Origin: Flavobacterium sediminis
GTDB taxonomy: Bacteria; Bacteroidota; Bacteroidia; Flavobacteriales; Flavobacteriaceae
Direction of reading: 5' to 3'
Assembly (NCBI RefSeq): GCF_003148385.1
Contig: NZ_CP029463.1
Span: 2,914,001 to 2,978,000 of the forward strand
DNA length: 64,000 bases
Below, in pieces: positions 1 through 8,306 of this stretch. The notes below the pieces were generated by a model. It was not told the DNA's origin. It searched no databases and saw only the letters and a list, made by a program, of their open reading frames with translations. The stretch's first letter is position 1; the number at the start of each line of letters is the position of its first letter. A program made the position numbers and the translations under genes.

Positions 1-732
1 GCATTCGCCTTTACCTTCATAGAAAGCCGTTTGGACAGCATCTGCCAGACGGTTAAAAAACTCTTCTTCGTCCTTAACGACAATTCGGTCAACAATTAAA
101 AAGATTTCTTTTGTATCAAGTTTAACTTGCTCAATAGCATCTAAACGAACCATCTCATTATTAACCAATATACGAGCAAAACCTTGTTGTAATAAAACAT
201 TTAGTTTGTCTTCGATGGCACGTCCTTTTTCCAGATGAATCGGTGCTAATAATAGCCATTTAGAGTCTAATTCAAAGGTTTTTACAGTTTCAATAACATC
301 GGTGACTGTATGTTTTTTTACTTCTTGCCCTGAAATAGGAGAAAAGGTTTTTCCGATTCTGGCATACAATAATTTTAAATAGTCGTAAATCTCTGTTGAG
401 GTACCTACCGTTGACCGGGCATTAGTGGTATTGACTTTTTGTTCAATAGCAATTGCCGGGGCGATACCTTTGATATATTCTACCTTAGGTTTGTCTAAAC
501 GACCTAAGAACTGACGGGCATATGACGATAAACTTTCAACATAGCGACGTTGTCCTTCTGCATAAAGTGTATCAAATGCTAAGCTTGATTTTCCGGATCC
601 AGATAATCCGGTAATAACTACCAGTTTATTTCGGGGAATGGCTACATCAATGTTTTTTAAGTTGTGCAATTGAGCACCTTTAATCAGGATATTTTTTTTA
701 GGTTCAAGTTTAGAAAAATCAGTTGTGTTCAT
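1..732 (-). CDS. uvrA: UvrA, excinuclease ABC subunit A (N-terminal part, runs off the window)
   Basis: This is the first ~244 residues of UvrA, the DNA-damage recognition ATPase of nucleotide excision repair. The reverse-strand frame opens at ATG 732 and stays open to base 1. It reads LHNLKNIDV, then the Walker A loop GLSGSGKSS near residue 45, then RRYVESLSSYARQFLG, a run typical of the UvrA first ATPase domain. The following IEQK.NTTNARSTVGT segment is also characteristic. A TAtcTTTG -7 box (751-758, minus) lies 18 bp upstream of the ATG. The C-terminal two thirds lie outside the window. Confidence 0.97.
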   Translation of the reverse strand, partial: MNTTDFSKLEPKKNILIKGAQLHNLKNIDVAIPRNKLVVITGLSGSGKSSLAFDTLYAEGQRRYVESLSSYARQFLGRLDKPKVEYIKGIAPAIAIEQKVNTTNARSTVGTSTEIYDYLKLLYARIGKTFSPISGQEVKKHTVTDVIETVKTFELDSKWLLLAPIHLEKGRAIEDKLNVLLQQGFARILVNNEMVRLDAIEQVKLDTKEIFLIVDRIVVKDEEEFFNRLADAVQTAFYEGKGEC

Positions 733-750
733 AGTTTTTTGTAAGATTTG

Positions 751-758
751 CAAAGATA
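751..758 (-). promoter_or_regulatory. Predicted Bacteroidota -7 box for uvrA
   Basis: Plus-strand CAAAGATA reads TATCTTTG on the minus strand, an exact TAnnTTTG match 18 bp before the uvrA ATG. No convincing -33 TTG was identified. Confidence 0.5.
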
Positions 759-860
759 ATAAATATCAAGTTTTTTACAGGAATTGACCAAGAGTTTTAT
801 GTTGTATTCCCTTGAATATTGAAAAAAAATGAACTTTTAGACAAAAAGTTTGAAAATAAT

Positions 861-892
861 TTGGTGAATTGAAAGAAAATCTATTAAATTTG
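861..892 (+). promoter_or_regulatory. Predicted promoter of the sigma-factor gene
   Basis: TTG at 861-863 followed after 21 bp by TAAATTTG at 885-892 matches the Bacteroidota -33/-7 layout. It would give a 5' leader of roughly 80 nt before the ATG at 979. Confidence 0.5.
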
Positions 893-978
893 ACAATCAA
901 TTGTAAAGAAAACGGCCTATAGTTTAAAAATACTTTTTTAGAGATTCTTAACCCACAAGTAAACTAAAAGGTATTGTT

Positions 979-1563
979 ATGGCTAAATATGAACTTTCCG
1001 ATGCGGTCTTGGTAAAAAATTATGTAGGTGGTAATGAACAAGCTTTAGCTACATTAATAGAAAGACATCAATCCAAAATTTACGGCTTTATTTATTCTAA
1101 AATTCAGGATAGAGATATTTGCGATGATATCTTTCAGGATACCTTTATTAAGGTGATCAGAACCTTAAAGTCAAAAACGTATAATGAAGAGGGTAAATTT
1201 TTACCTTGGGTCATGCGTATAGCACACAACTTGGTTATTGATTATTTCAGGAAATCAAAGAAGATGCCTATGCAGAGAGATACCGAAGAATTTTCGATAT
1301 TCTCATTTATGAGTGATGATAATCCTAATATCGAAGGAAAGATCATACTGGAACAGGTAGAAATGGATCTAAGTCGTTTAATAGATGAACTTCCTGACGA
1401 TCAGAAAGAAGTTCTGGTGATGCGTATTTATCAGGATTTGAGCTTTAAGGAAATAGCTGATCTAACGGGAGTTAGTATTAATACGGCTTTAGGAAGAATG
1501 CGTTATGCGCTAATGAACCTGCGTAAAGTAATTGAAAAAAAACAGATAATTTTAACGAATTAA
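979..1563 (+). CDS. Sigma-70 family (ECF-type) RNA polymerase sigma factor
   Basis: A 194-residue group 4 sigma factor. Residues about 22-90 are sigma region 2 (RDICDDIFQDTFIKV, then FLPWVMRIAHNLVIDYFRK). Residues about 125-180 are region 4 with the helix-turn-helix LSFKEIADLTGVSINTALGRM. There is no SnoaL or other C-terminal extension. It recruits RNA polymerase to a regulon that cannot be deduced here. No membrane anti-sigma gene follows; instead a 47-codon ORF starts 53 bp downstream and shares its terminator. The start ATG at 979 gives the full region 2. Confidence 0.93.
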   Translation: MAKYELSDAVLVKNYVGGNEQALATLIERHQSKIYGFIYSKIQDRDICDDIFQDTFIKVIRTLKSKTYNEEGKFLPWVMRIAHNLVIDYFRKSKKMPMQRDTEEFSIFSFMSDDNPNIEGKIILEQVEMDLSRLIDELPDDQKEVLVMRIYQDLSFKEIADLTGVSINTALGRMRYALMNLRKVIEKKQIILTN

Positions 1564-1616
1564 ATACTAAACAAAAGTTTTGTGCGTTATAACTCTATAG
1601 ATTTTAATAGATATTT

Positions 1617-1760
1617 ATGGCAAAACTTTACACTAAAGAAAAATTAGCTACAAAAGAGATGTTACCTAAAAAAGAAACGGTTTCTTTTTTACTAAACTAT
1701 TCAAAGGCACTTAACGTTACGAAAGTGGGTAAATTGTCGTTTGAAATGATAGCTAATTAG
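1617..1760 (+). CDS. Small conserved-looking protein (47 aa) downstream of the sigma factor
   Basis: ATG 1617 to TAG 1758-1760 encodes a basic 47-residue protein beginning MAKLYTKEKLATKEMLPKKE and ending KVGKLSFEMIAN. It has no signal peptide, membrane segment or cysteine, and no domain I recognise. It lies 53 bp after the sigma-factor stop and immediately before an intrinsic terminator, so it is probably in the same transcript. The sequence looks like real protein (amphipathic, Lys-rich) and resembles small ORFs that I recall next to this sigma gene in flavobacteria, but that recollection was not checked. Function unknown. Confidence 0.6.
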   Translation: MAKLYTKEKLATKEMLPKKETVSFLLNYSKALNVTKVGKLSFEMIAN

Positions 1761-1761
1761 G

Positions 1762-1794
1762 AAATGCCTCGTAATTTTACGAGGCATTTTTTTT
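1762..1794. terminator. Bidirectional intrinsic terminator between sigma operon and nth
   Basis: A 13-bp stem (AAATGCCTCGTAA / TTACGAGGCATTT) is followed by a T run on the plus strand. It overlaps the last codons of the convergent nth gene. Confidence 0.8.
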
Positions 1795-2436
1795 ATGATA
1801 ATCGTTGATTACAGTCTTTCTGCCAATAGTTTTGGTAATAATGTCTTTGTCTAAGTTCCAACCTCTTGCCGGTGAATAAGATCTTCCGTAATAAATGATC
1901 TGTAAATGGAGCTTGTTCCATAATTCCATCGGAAACAAACGTTTGGCATCTTTTTCGGATTGTTCTACACTTTTTCCGTTAGAAAATCCCCAGCGATATA
2001 ATAATCGGTGAATATGTGTGTCTACAGGAAATGCCGGTACGTCAAAGGCTTGGCTCATTACAACACTGGCAGTTTTGTGTCCCACAGCCGGAAGTCTTTC
2101 CAGGGCTTCAAAACTTTGTGGCACCTCTCCGTTGTGTTCTTCAATTAAAATTTTTGAAAGTCCGTAAATACCTTTCGATTTCATAGGAGTTAAGCCGCAT
2201 GGACGAATAATTTCAGCAATTTCTTCGACACTCATTTTTATCATATCGTATGGGTTATCTGCTTTTGCAAACAATGAAGGTGTGATCTTGTTTACGCGTT
2301 CGTCAGTGCATTGAGCAGATAGCAGTACGGCGATTAATAAAGTATAAGGGTCTTTATGGTCGAGCGGAATAGGAACTTCCGGAAATAATTCATTTAAGGT
2401 ATTTATAACAAATGTTACTTTTTCGTTCTTTGTCAT
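1777..2436 (-). CDS. nth: Endonuclease III-like DNA glycosylase/AP lyase without the Fe-S cysteines
   Basis: 219 residues, usual for Nth. It removes oxidised pyrimidines and nicks the AP site in base excision repair. The helix-hairpin-helix LPAVGHKTASVV holds the catalytic Lys, and FPVDTHIHRL holds the catalytic Asp. The N-terminal LLSAQCTDERVN is typical. The C-terminal segment, where the family binds [4Fe-4S] through C-x6-C-x2-C-x5-C, reads YYGRSYSPARGWNLDKDI and contains no cysteine. A TAttTTTG -7 box (2460-2467, minus) lies 23 bp upstream of the ATG, sharing a short divergent intergenic region with the peroxiredoxin gene. Confidence 0.93.
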   Translation of the reverse strand: MTKNEKVTFVINTLNELFPEVPIPLDHKDPYTLLIAVLLSAQCTDERVNKITPSLFAKADNPYDMIKMSVEEIAEIIRPCGLTPMKSKGIYGLSKILIEEHNGEVPQSFEALERLPAVGHKTASVVMSQAFDVPAFPVDTHIHRLLYRWGFSNGKSVEQSEKDAKRLFPMELWNKLHLQIIYYGRSYSPARGWNLDKDIITKTIGRKTVINDYHKKNAS

Positions 2437-2488
2437 TTTTGTAATTTTATACTTTGAAGCAAAAATAACGATTAAAATTAATAGTATT

Positions 2489-2941
2489 ATGATAACATTA
2501 AAAGCCGGAGATAAAGCTCCGAATTTTTCAGGGCTAGATCAAAATGGTAAAGAGCATGAATTAGCGGATTATAAAGGAAAAAAATTAGTAGTTTTCTTTT
2601 ATCCTAAGGCAAGTACACCGGGTTGTACGGCTGAGGCTTGTGATCTGAGAGATAATTACGAACGTTTTAAAGCTCAGAATTACGAGTTATTAGGTGTAAG
2701 TGCCGATAGTGCTAAGGCGCAAACTAAATTTATTGAAAAAAATGATTTACCGTTTCCTTTATTAGCAGATGAAGAGAAGAAAGTAATCAATGCTTTCGGG
2801 GTTTGGGGCCCTAAGAAATTTATGGGAAGAGAATATGACGGAATCCACAGAACAACTTTTGTAATTGATGAGAACGGAGTGATTGAAGAAGTGATTGAAA
2901 AAGTGAAAACCAAGGAGCACGCTGCTCAAATCCTGAAATAA
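2489..2941 (+). CDS. bcp: Thioredoxin-dependent thiol peroxidase (BCP/PrxQ-type peroxiredoxin)
   Basis: 150-residue cytoplasmic peroxiredoxin that reduces H2O2 and organic hydroperoxides. The motif YPKASTPGCTAEACDLRDNY places the peroxidatic Cys at residue 46 and a resolving Cys at 51, the BCP/PrxQ spacing. No signal peptide. Divergent from nth, so both DNA-damage and peroxide defence genes share one intergenic region. Its mRNA ends at the hairpin 2944-2971. Confidence 0.95.
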   Translation: MITLKAGDKAPNFSGLDQNGKEHELADYKGKKLVVFFYPKASTPGCTAEACDLRDNYERFKAQNYELLGVSADSAKAQTKFIEKNDLPFPLLADEEKKVINAFGVWGPKKFMGREYDGIHRTTFVIDENGVIEEVIEKVKTKEHAAQILK

Positions 2942-2943
2942 AA

Positions 2944-2971
2944 TAAAAGCCTCGCATTTGCGAGGCTTTTA
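2944..2971. terminator. Bidirectional intrinsic terminator
   Basis: Stem AAAAGCCTCGC / GCGAGGCTTTT with a short ATTT loop and A/T-rich flanks on both sides. It serves the peroxiredoxin gene and the convergent DUF3276 gene. Confidence 0.8.
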
Positions 2972-2996
2972 TTTTATTTTAAAAATATAAAAAATT

Positions 2997-3374
2997 TTAG
3001 ATATCATCAAAATCTACGTTAGTAAAGCTTTTTGCAGAAACAGATTCTTCTGTAGTTTCATTTGAAAAAGAATCTCTTTTAAAATCTTTTTGATGTCTTT
3101 CAGAAATTACTTCTTCACCTTTTTTGTCAATTACAAAAGATGTCATTTCGTCAAGAATGTCTCTGAAAGCTGCAAAATCTTCTTTGTAAAGATAGATTTT
3201 GTGTTTTTTGAAGTGGTATGAGCCATCTTCTTCTGTGAATTTTTTACTTTCAGTGATAGTAATATAGTAATCATCTGCTTTAGTAGCTCTCACATCAAAG
3301 AAATATGTTCTTCTACCTGCTCTTAATACTTTAGAAAAGATATCTTCTTGTTCTAACATTTCATTTTCTCTCAT
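2997..3374 (-). CDS. PUR-alpha-like DNA/RNA-binding protein (DUF3276)
   Basis: Small Bacteroidota protein with one PUR repeat: EDIFSKVLRAGRRTYFFDVRATKADDYYITITESKK, followed by a basic HFKKHKIYLYKEDF strand and an acidic, Ser-rich tail ending in NVDFDDI. The family binds single-stranded nucleic acid; the cellular role is not settled. I place the start at the internal ATG 3374 (MRENEML), because the five extra residues of the longer frame are not family-like. Convergent with the peroxiredoxin gene. Confidence 0.85.
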   Translation of the reverse strand: MRENEMLEQEDIFSKVLRAGRRTYFFDVRATKADDYYITITESKKFTEEDGSYHFKKHKIYLYKEDFAAFRDILDEMTSFVIDKKGEEVISERHQKDFKRDSFSNETTEESVSAKSFTNVDFDDI

Positions 3375-3444
3375 AGTCCAATCTATCAATTAAATGGTTT
3401 TAAGTTTTTCAAAAGTCTAAAAAAAAAATGTATTAAGCAATAGT

Positions 3445-5205
3445 TTATATAATTTCTTTTTCTGCAAGCTGTTTAAAATATAAATCTTTATAGTAACCAT
3501 CTGCTGCTAATAGTTGATTATGTGTACCTTGCTGAATAATTCTGCCTTCGTCTAAAATAATGATCTGCGAAGCATTTTTAGCAGAGGACACTCTGTGGCT
3601 CACAATTATGGTTGTAATGTCCTGAGAAAAAGATCCCAGATTTCCTAAAATTTGCTCTTCTGTCTCCGTGTCAACTGCACTTAAACAATCATCTAACAAT
3701 AAGATAGGTGCTTGTTTAATTAATGCTCTGGCAATAGAAACACGTTGCTTTTGTCCGCCTGAAAGTGTAATTCCTCTTTCCCCTAAAACAGTGTTGTAGC
3801 CTTCTTTAAAATGGAGAATGTTTTCGTGAACAACGGCCAGTTTAGCGGCTTCAATCACTTCTTCCTCTGTGGCATCTTCATTTCCGAATTTAATATTGTT
3901 TGCAATACTGTCTGAAAACAGAAAAGCATCCTGAGGAACTACACTGATTGAATTGCGCAGATCGTTGAGGTTGACCTGGTCAATCGGGACACCGTCGATC
4001 AGAATCTTTCCTTTTTCAATATCATATAAGCGACTGATAAGGGATAAAAGTGTCGATTTACCGGAGCCGGTTTTCCCTAAAATAGCCAGTGTTTCACCTG
4101 GTTTTATGTGAAAACTTACATGATCCAGAGCTTTAATTCGGGTATCCGGATAGATGAAGCTTACATTTTCAAAGCTGATGTTTCCTCTAATATCAAAATG
4201 GTGATCGGTTTTATTCGTAATTTCAGGTTCGGTATGTAAAAATTCATTAATCCTTTTTTGGGAAGCTTCAGCTTCTTGTACTAAAGAAGAAACCCAACCT
4301 AAGGAAGCAACCGGCCAGGTCAGCATGTTGATATATAAAATGAATTGGGCAATGATCCCTATCGAAATGGAACCGTTGATATACATCATGCCTCCAACAT
4401 ATATAACAACCAAGTTACTTAACCCGATCAGTAAGATCATTAAAGGACCGAATAAAGAATTTACGATAGCTAAATTCATGAATTTTTTACGACTATCTTC
4501 TGTCAGATCAGTGAATTCTTTTTCTTTTTGTTTTTCTATGGCGTATGCTTTTATAACTCTTATACCGGAAAACATTTCCTGAGCAAAAGAGGACAAGGTA
4601 GAAAGATTAGCCTGAAAAATGCCACTTCTTTTATTTATCTCTGAACTGATCTTAAAAATACCGTATGAGAGTAACGGAAGAGGTAATAAAGAATAAAAAG
4701 TAAGTCTTGGAGAAATATTATACATATAAATAATAACCATAGAGAAGCGAACCAGTGTATTCATGGAATACATTACGGCAGGTCCGACATACATTCTGAC
4801 TTTACTGACGTCTTCACTAATACGGCTCATTAAGTCTCCGGTACGGTTTTGCTTGTAGAAGGTCTGACTCAGAATCTGGTAATGATTATAAATTTCATTT
4901 TTGAGGTCAAATTCTACATAGCGGGACATTACGATTAAGGTTTGTCGCATCAGAAACGTAAAAAAACCGGAAATAAGTGTAGTAGCCAAGATCAGAATAA
5001 TGTTTTTACCCAATAATGATTGGGCAACTTCAATACTGATTTCGTGGTTGTTACGAGTATATTCTTCTATAGACCGAATGGAGTCACCAACCAGTTCAGG
5101 GGTAAATAAAGAGAAGATCTGGGCTATAAATGTAATAACGATTCCAAGTAGGAATCGATATTTGTATTTAATAAAAAATTTATTTAAATATTGTAATTCT
5201 TTCAT
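3445..5205 (-). CDS. ABC transporter, fused permease and ATPase (lipid/multidrug exporter type)
   Basis: 586-residue half-transporter. Residues about 15-310 carry the six-helix ABC transmembrane type 1 domain. Residues about 335-575 carry the ATPase, with Walker A GKTGSGKST, signature LSGGQKQR, Walker B ILLLDDCLSAVD and switch His in IIVSHR. This is the MsbA/MdlB architecture and probably works as a homodimer exporting a lipid or hydrophobic compound; the substrate cannot be read. Single gene, followed within 71 bp by the start of DUF3276 in the same direction. Confidence 0.9.
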   Translation of the reverse strand: MKELQYLNKFFIKYKYRFLLGIVITFIAQIFSLFTPELVGDSIRSIEEYTRNNHEISIEVAQSLLGKNIILILATTLISGFFTFLMRQTLIVMSRYVEFDLKNEIYNHYQILSQTFYKQNRTGDLMSRISEDVSKVRMYVGPAVMYSMNTLVRFSMVIIYMYNISPRLTFYSLLPLPLLSYGIFKISSEINKRSGIFQANLSTLSSFAQEMFSGIRVIKAYAIEKQKEKEFTDLTEDSRKKFMNLAIVNSLFGPLMILLIGLSNLVVIYVGGMMYINGSISIGIIAQFILYINMLTWPVASLGWVSSLVQEAEASQKRINEFLHTEPEITNKTDHHFDIRGNISFENVSFIYPDTRIKALDHVSFHIKPGETLAILGKTGSGKSTLLSLISRLYDIEKGKILIDGVPIDQVNLNDLRNSISVVPQDAFLFSDSIANNIKFGNEDATEEEVIEAAKLAVVHENILHFKEGYNTVLGERGITLSGGQKQRVSIARALIKQAPILLLDDCLSAVDTETEEQILGNLGSFSQDITTIIVSHRVSSAKNASQIIILDEGRIIQQGTHNQLLAADGYYKDLYFKQLAEKEII

Positions 5206-5393
5206 TTAAAAACGGAAAAAAGCTTTTTTTTTAATTAAAAACAGTTTAAATCTTAACTTTTTAAAAATTTATTTTTTCTTTTAAAAGCAGTTGTTTGTTG
5301 TTGAATTGCTAAAAAAAGACTAAATTTTTGAATCATTTCAAATTTTTACGTAATATTGCCATAAAATATTGAATAATTTTCAACTCAATTCAA

Positions 5394-6500
5394 ATGATAG
5401 CAGACGTATTAAATGCAAAAGAACTTCAAAAGGTTGCACCGGTTTTCGGGCAAATTTCTTTTGACGGTCACGAACAAGTTGTTTTTTGCCATGACAAAGA
5501 TACAGGTTTAAAAGCAATTATTGGTATTCATAACACAGTTTTAGGTCCTGCATTGGGAGGAACGAGAATGTGGAAGTATGCTAATGAATGGGAAGCCCTT
5601 AACGATGTATTGCGTTTATCGCGTGGTATGACGTTTAAGAATTCTATTTCAGGATTAAACTTAGGTGGAGGTAAAGCCGTTATAATCGGTGATGCCAAGA
5701 CTGAAAAAACACCTGAATTGATGCGTAAATTTGGGGAGTATGTAGATTCTTTATCCGGAAGATATATCACAGCAGAAGATGTTGGGATGGAAACTAAAGA
5801 TATGGATATTGTAAGAGAAGTTACAAAACACGTATCAGGGATTTCCGTTGAAAAAGGAGGTTCAGGTAATCCGTCACCTATTACAGCTTACGGGGTTTTC
5901 ATGGGATTAAGAGCCGCTGCTAAATATCAGTTTGGTACGGATAATTTAGAAGGTAAGAAAGTTTTGGTACAAGGTATTGGTCATGTAGGTGAAGTTTTAG
6001 TAAAACACCTTACAGAAAGTGGTGCTATAGTTACGATTACGGATATTAATGAAGACAGATTACATCAGGTAGGTGCTAAGTACGGTGCTAAGATTTTTAC
6101 AGGAACTGACCTGTATGCTTCTGATGTGGATATTTATGCGCCATGTGCTTTAGGAGCAACGGTAAATGATGAAACAATCAGTAAATTAAAAGCTAAAGTT
6201 ATTGCAGGTGCTGCTAATAATCAATTGGCAAACGAAATAACACACGGACAAATTCTGAAAGAAAAAGGAATTTTATATGCTCCTGATTTCTTGATCAATG
6301 CCGGAGGTGTCATCAATGTTTACTCAGAACTGGCTAATTTAACAAAAGAGCAGGTTTTAGAAAAAACGGAGAATATTTATAACACGGCTTTAGAAATTTT
6401 TGATTTTGCCGATAAAAACAACATCACAACACATCAGGCTGCTTTATCTATCGCTCAAAAGCGTATTGATGATAGAAAAAAAGAATTACAGAATAAATAA
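5394..6500 (+). CDS. Leucine (Glu/Leu/Phe/Val) dehydrogenase
   Basis: 368 residues. It catalyses NAD-dependent oxidative deamination of branched-chain amino acids, feeding their catabolism. The dimerisation/catalytic domain has GPALGGTRMW and NLGGGKAVI, the latter with the catalytic Lys. The Rossmann domain has VLVQGIGHVGEVL, followed by APCALGATVNDETI and AAGAANNQLA. Length matches leucine dehydrogenase rather than the ~450-aa GDH. The upstream 188 bp (5206-5393) is very AT-rich with no gene visible. Confidence 0.92.
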   Translation: MIADVLNAKELQKVAPVFGQISFDGHEQVVFCHDKDTGLKAIIGIHNTVLGPALGGTRMWKYANEWEALNDVLRLSRGMTFKNSISGLNLGGGKAVIIGDAKTEKTPELMRKFGEYVDSLSGRYITAEDVGMETKDMDIVREVTKHVSGISVEKGGSGNPSPITAYGVFMGLRAAAKYQFGTDNLEGKKVLVQGIGHVGEVLVKHLTESGAIVTITDINEDRLHQVGAKYGAKIFTGTDLYASDVDIYAPCALGATVNDETISKLKAKVIAGAANNQLANEITHGQILKEKGILYAPDFLINAGGVINVYSELANLTKEQVLEKTENIYNTALEIFDFADKNNITTHQAALSIAQKRIDDRKKELQNK

Positions 6501-6517
6501 TTTTTAAATATTATTGG

Positions 6518-6553
6518 TATTTTTGCAAAGCGAAAGAAATTCTCTTTCGCTTT
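6518..6553 (+). promoter_or_regulatory. -7 box fused to a hairpin between leucine dehydrogenase and nusB
   Basis: TATTTTTG at 6518-6525 matches TAnnTTTG. Directly after it, 6527-6553 form an 11-bp perfect stem (AAAGCGAAAGA / TCTTTCGCTTT, 5-nt loop) followed by a T-rich stretch. It may be the terminator of the dehydrogenase gene, the 5' stem-loop of the nusB message, or both. Confidence 0.5.
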
Positions 6554-6583
6554 CTTAATTTTAAAAAGTTCTTAAACTAAAGT

Positions 6584-7525
6584 ATGTTAAACAGAAGACA
6601 TATTCGTATTAAAGTGATGCAGACAATCTATGCTATGCATCAACATCAATCTGATGTTCTTGACAAGGAAGAAAGATTTCTTTATCAAAGCATTGAAATT
6701 ATGCAGGATCTATATTTATTATTGCTTTCTGCCCTTGTAGAAATCAGAGAAAAAGAGGAAGAATACCTTGATATGGCTTCCAAAAAGCATCTGGCAACTA
6801 AAGAAGAACGCAATCCTAACCGTAAATTTATTTCTAATAAAGTTTTAATGCAATTGGCGGAAAATGAGAAATTGCAGGAAAGCCTTGGGGATAGAAGTAT
6901 AAAGAACTGGAAAAATAATGACGATTTAATATTGTTTCTGATCCGGGAAATTAAGGCTAGTGATTTGTATAAGGATTATATGAGCAAACCGGTCGGGACG
7001 TATGAAGAGGAAAAATATTTTATAGCAGATGTTTTTAGTCAGATCATAGCTCCTAATGAACAATTATACGATTATTTAGAAGATTATAAATTAACATGGT
7101 TGGATGATCTTCCTTTGGTAAATACTTTTATTTTAAAACAAATAAAAGGTTTAAAGGATGAAAATGATACTATTCGTTTGCCAAAATTATACAGAGACGA
7201 AGACGATAAAGAATTTGTGAGAAACCTGTTTAGAAAAACGGTTTTGAATGAAGTGGAATTGTCTAAAGAGTATATTGATAAAACACCGAACTGGGATGCT
7301 GATCGTATAGCAGAATTGGATACGATTATTTTAAAAATGGCTATTTGTGAGCTATTGAAATTCCCCTCAATTCCGGTAAAAGTAACGATCAACGAATATT
7401 TAGAGATTGCCAAAGAGTATTCAACACCGAAGAGTAGTATCTTCATCAATGGTATTCTGGATAATCTGGTAAGAGATTTTCAAAGAGATAACCGTATGCA
7501 AAAAGCGGGTAGAGGATTATTATAA
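6584..7525 (+). CDS. nusB: Transcription antitermination/rRNA-processing factor NusB (long Bacteroidota form)
   Basis: 313 residues, about twice E. coli NusB (139 aa). The N-terminus MLNRRHIRIKVMQTIYA and the C-terminal half (AELDTIILKMAICELL, VKVTINEYLEIAKEYSTPKSSIFINGILDNL) are NusB. The middle ~150 residues are a lineage-specific helical insertion. The family binds boxA RNA with S10 (NusE) during rRNA transcription. First gene of a probable nusB-DUF1573-yajC operon (18-bp and 10-bp gaps). Confidence 0.93.
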   Translation: MLNRRHIRIKVMQTIYAMHQHQSDVLDKEERFLYQSIEIMQDLYLLLLSALVEIREKEEEYLDMASKKHLATKEERNPNRKFISNKVLMQLAENEKLQESLGDRSIKNWKNNDDLILFLIREIKASDLYKDYMSKPVGTYEEEKYFIADVFSQIIAPNEQLYDYLEDYKLTWLDDLPLVNTFILKQIKGLKDENDTIRLPKLYRDEDDKEFVRNLFRKTVLNEVELSKEYIDKTPNWDADRIAELDTIILKMAICELLKFPSIPVKVTINEYLEIAKEYSTPKSSIFINGILDNLVRDFQRDNRMQKAGRGLL

Positions 7526-7543
7526 AACTAAAAAACAAGTATT

Positions 7544-7990
7544 ATGAAAAAAATGATTTACTTAGCAGCAGTTGCTATTACTTTAATAACTGTTTCGTGT
7601 AAAGATAATGTTCAAGGCAAAATTACAGATGAAGATATGGCTACTGTTGAAGCAGAAAAAGCCATGATCGGAAAATTACCGAAAGTAAGCTTTGATAAAA
7701 CAGAGTATGATTTCGGAACCATCAATTCAGGTGATGTTGTAGAAACAGAATTCATAGTAACAAATACAGGAGAGTCTGATCTGGTAATCTCTGATGCTAA
7801 AGCATCTTGTGGTTGTACTGTTCCGGTTTATCCGAAACAACCGGTAAAACCGGGAGAATCGGCTCCGATCAAAGTATCTTTTAATTCTTCTGGAAAATCA
7901 GGTATGCAAAACAAAACAGTTACTTTGACAACTAATACTGAGAACGGAAAAGAAACGTTCGCAATTAAGGCTAATGTTTTAACCAAATAA
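7544..7990 (+). CDS. DUF1573 lipoprotein
   Basis: 148 residues. The signal sequence ends at TVSCKDN, giving a lipobox Cys near residue 19. The rest is one DUF1573 domain, an Ig-like fold with VSFDKTEYDFGTINSGDVVE, SDAKASCGCTVP and PGESAPIKVSFNSSGKSG. Predicted to be a periplasmic-side lipoprotein; function unknown. Conserved in Bacteroidota between nusB and yajC, as here. Confidence 0.9.
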   Translation: MKKMIYLAAVAITLITVSCKDNVQGKITDEDMATVEAEKAMIGKLPKVSFDKTEYDFGTINSGDVVETEFIVTNTGESDLVISDAKASCGCTVPVYPKQPVKPGESAPIKVSFNSSGKSGMQNKTVTLTTNTENGKETFAIKANVLTK

Positions 7991-8000
7991 AAAGAGATCA

Positions 8001-8273
8001 ATGAATACAACGATTATAATGCAGTTGTTGTTTATGGCAGTAATTTTTTATTTTTTACTGATCCGTCCACAACAACAAAAAGCAAAAAAAGAAAAATCAT
8101 TTGAAGCTACTTTAAAAGTAGGAGACAAGGTGATTACTAAGGCAGGAATTCACGGCAAGATCGCTGAAATTTCAGATGGAACAGTTGTGATAGAAACAAT
8201 GGCCGGAAAAATTAAAATGGAAAAATCGGCTTTATCAATGGAAATGACAGCTAAGCTAAATGAAAAGAAATAA
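8001..8273 (+). CDS. yajC: YajC, preprotein translocase accessory subunit
   Basis: 90 residues: one N-terminal membrane helix (about residues 5-21), then FYFLLIRPQQQKAKKEK, the YajC hallmark, and a small cytoplasmic domain with VGDKVITKAGIHGKIAEI. YajC associates with SecDF. Last gene of the nusB operon, ended by the terminator at 8273-8306. Confidence 0.95.
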   Translation: MNTTIIMQLLFMAVIFYFLLIRPQQQKAKKEKSFEATLKVGDKVITKAGIHGKIAEISDGTVVIETMAGKIKMEKSALSMEMTAKLNEKK

Positions 8274-8306
8274 AAAAAATCCCAATCGTACGATTGGGAT
8301 TTTTTT
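8273..8306. terminator. Bidirectional intrinsic terminator after yajC
   Basis: The near-perfect palindrome ATCCCAATCG/CGATTGGGAT is flanked by A8 and T6 runs. It serves yajC and the convergent YdeI-like gene. Confidence 0.85.
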
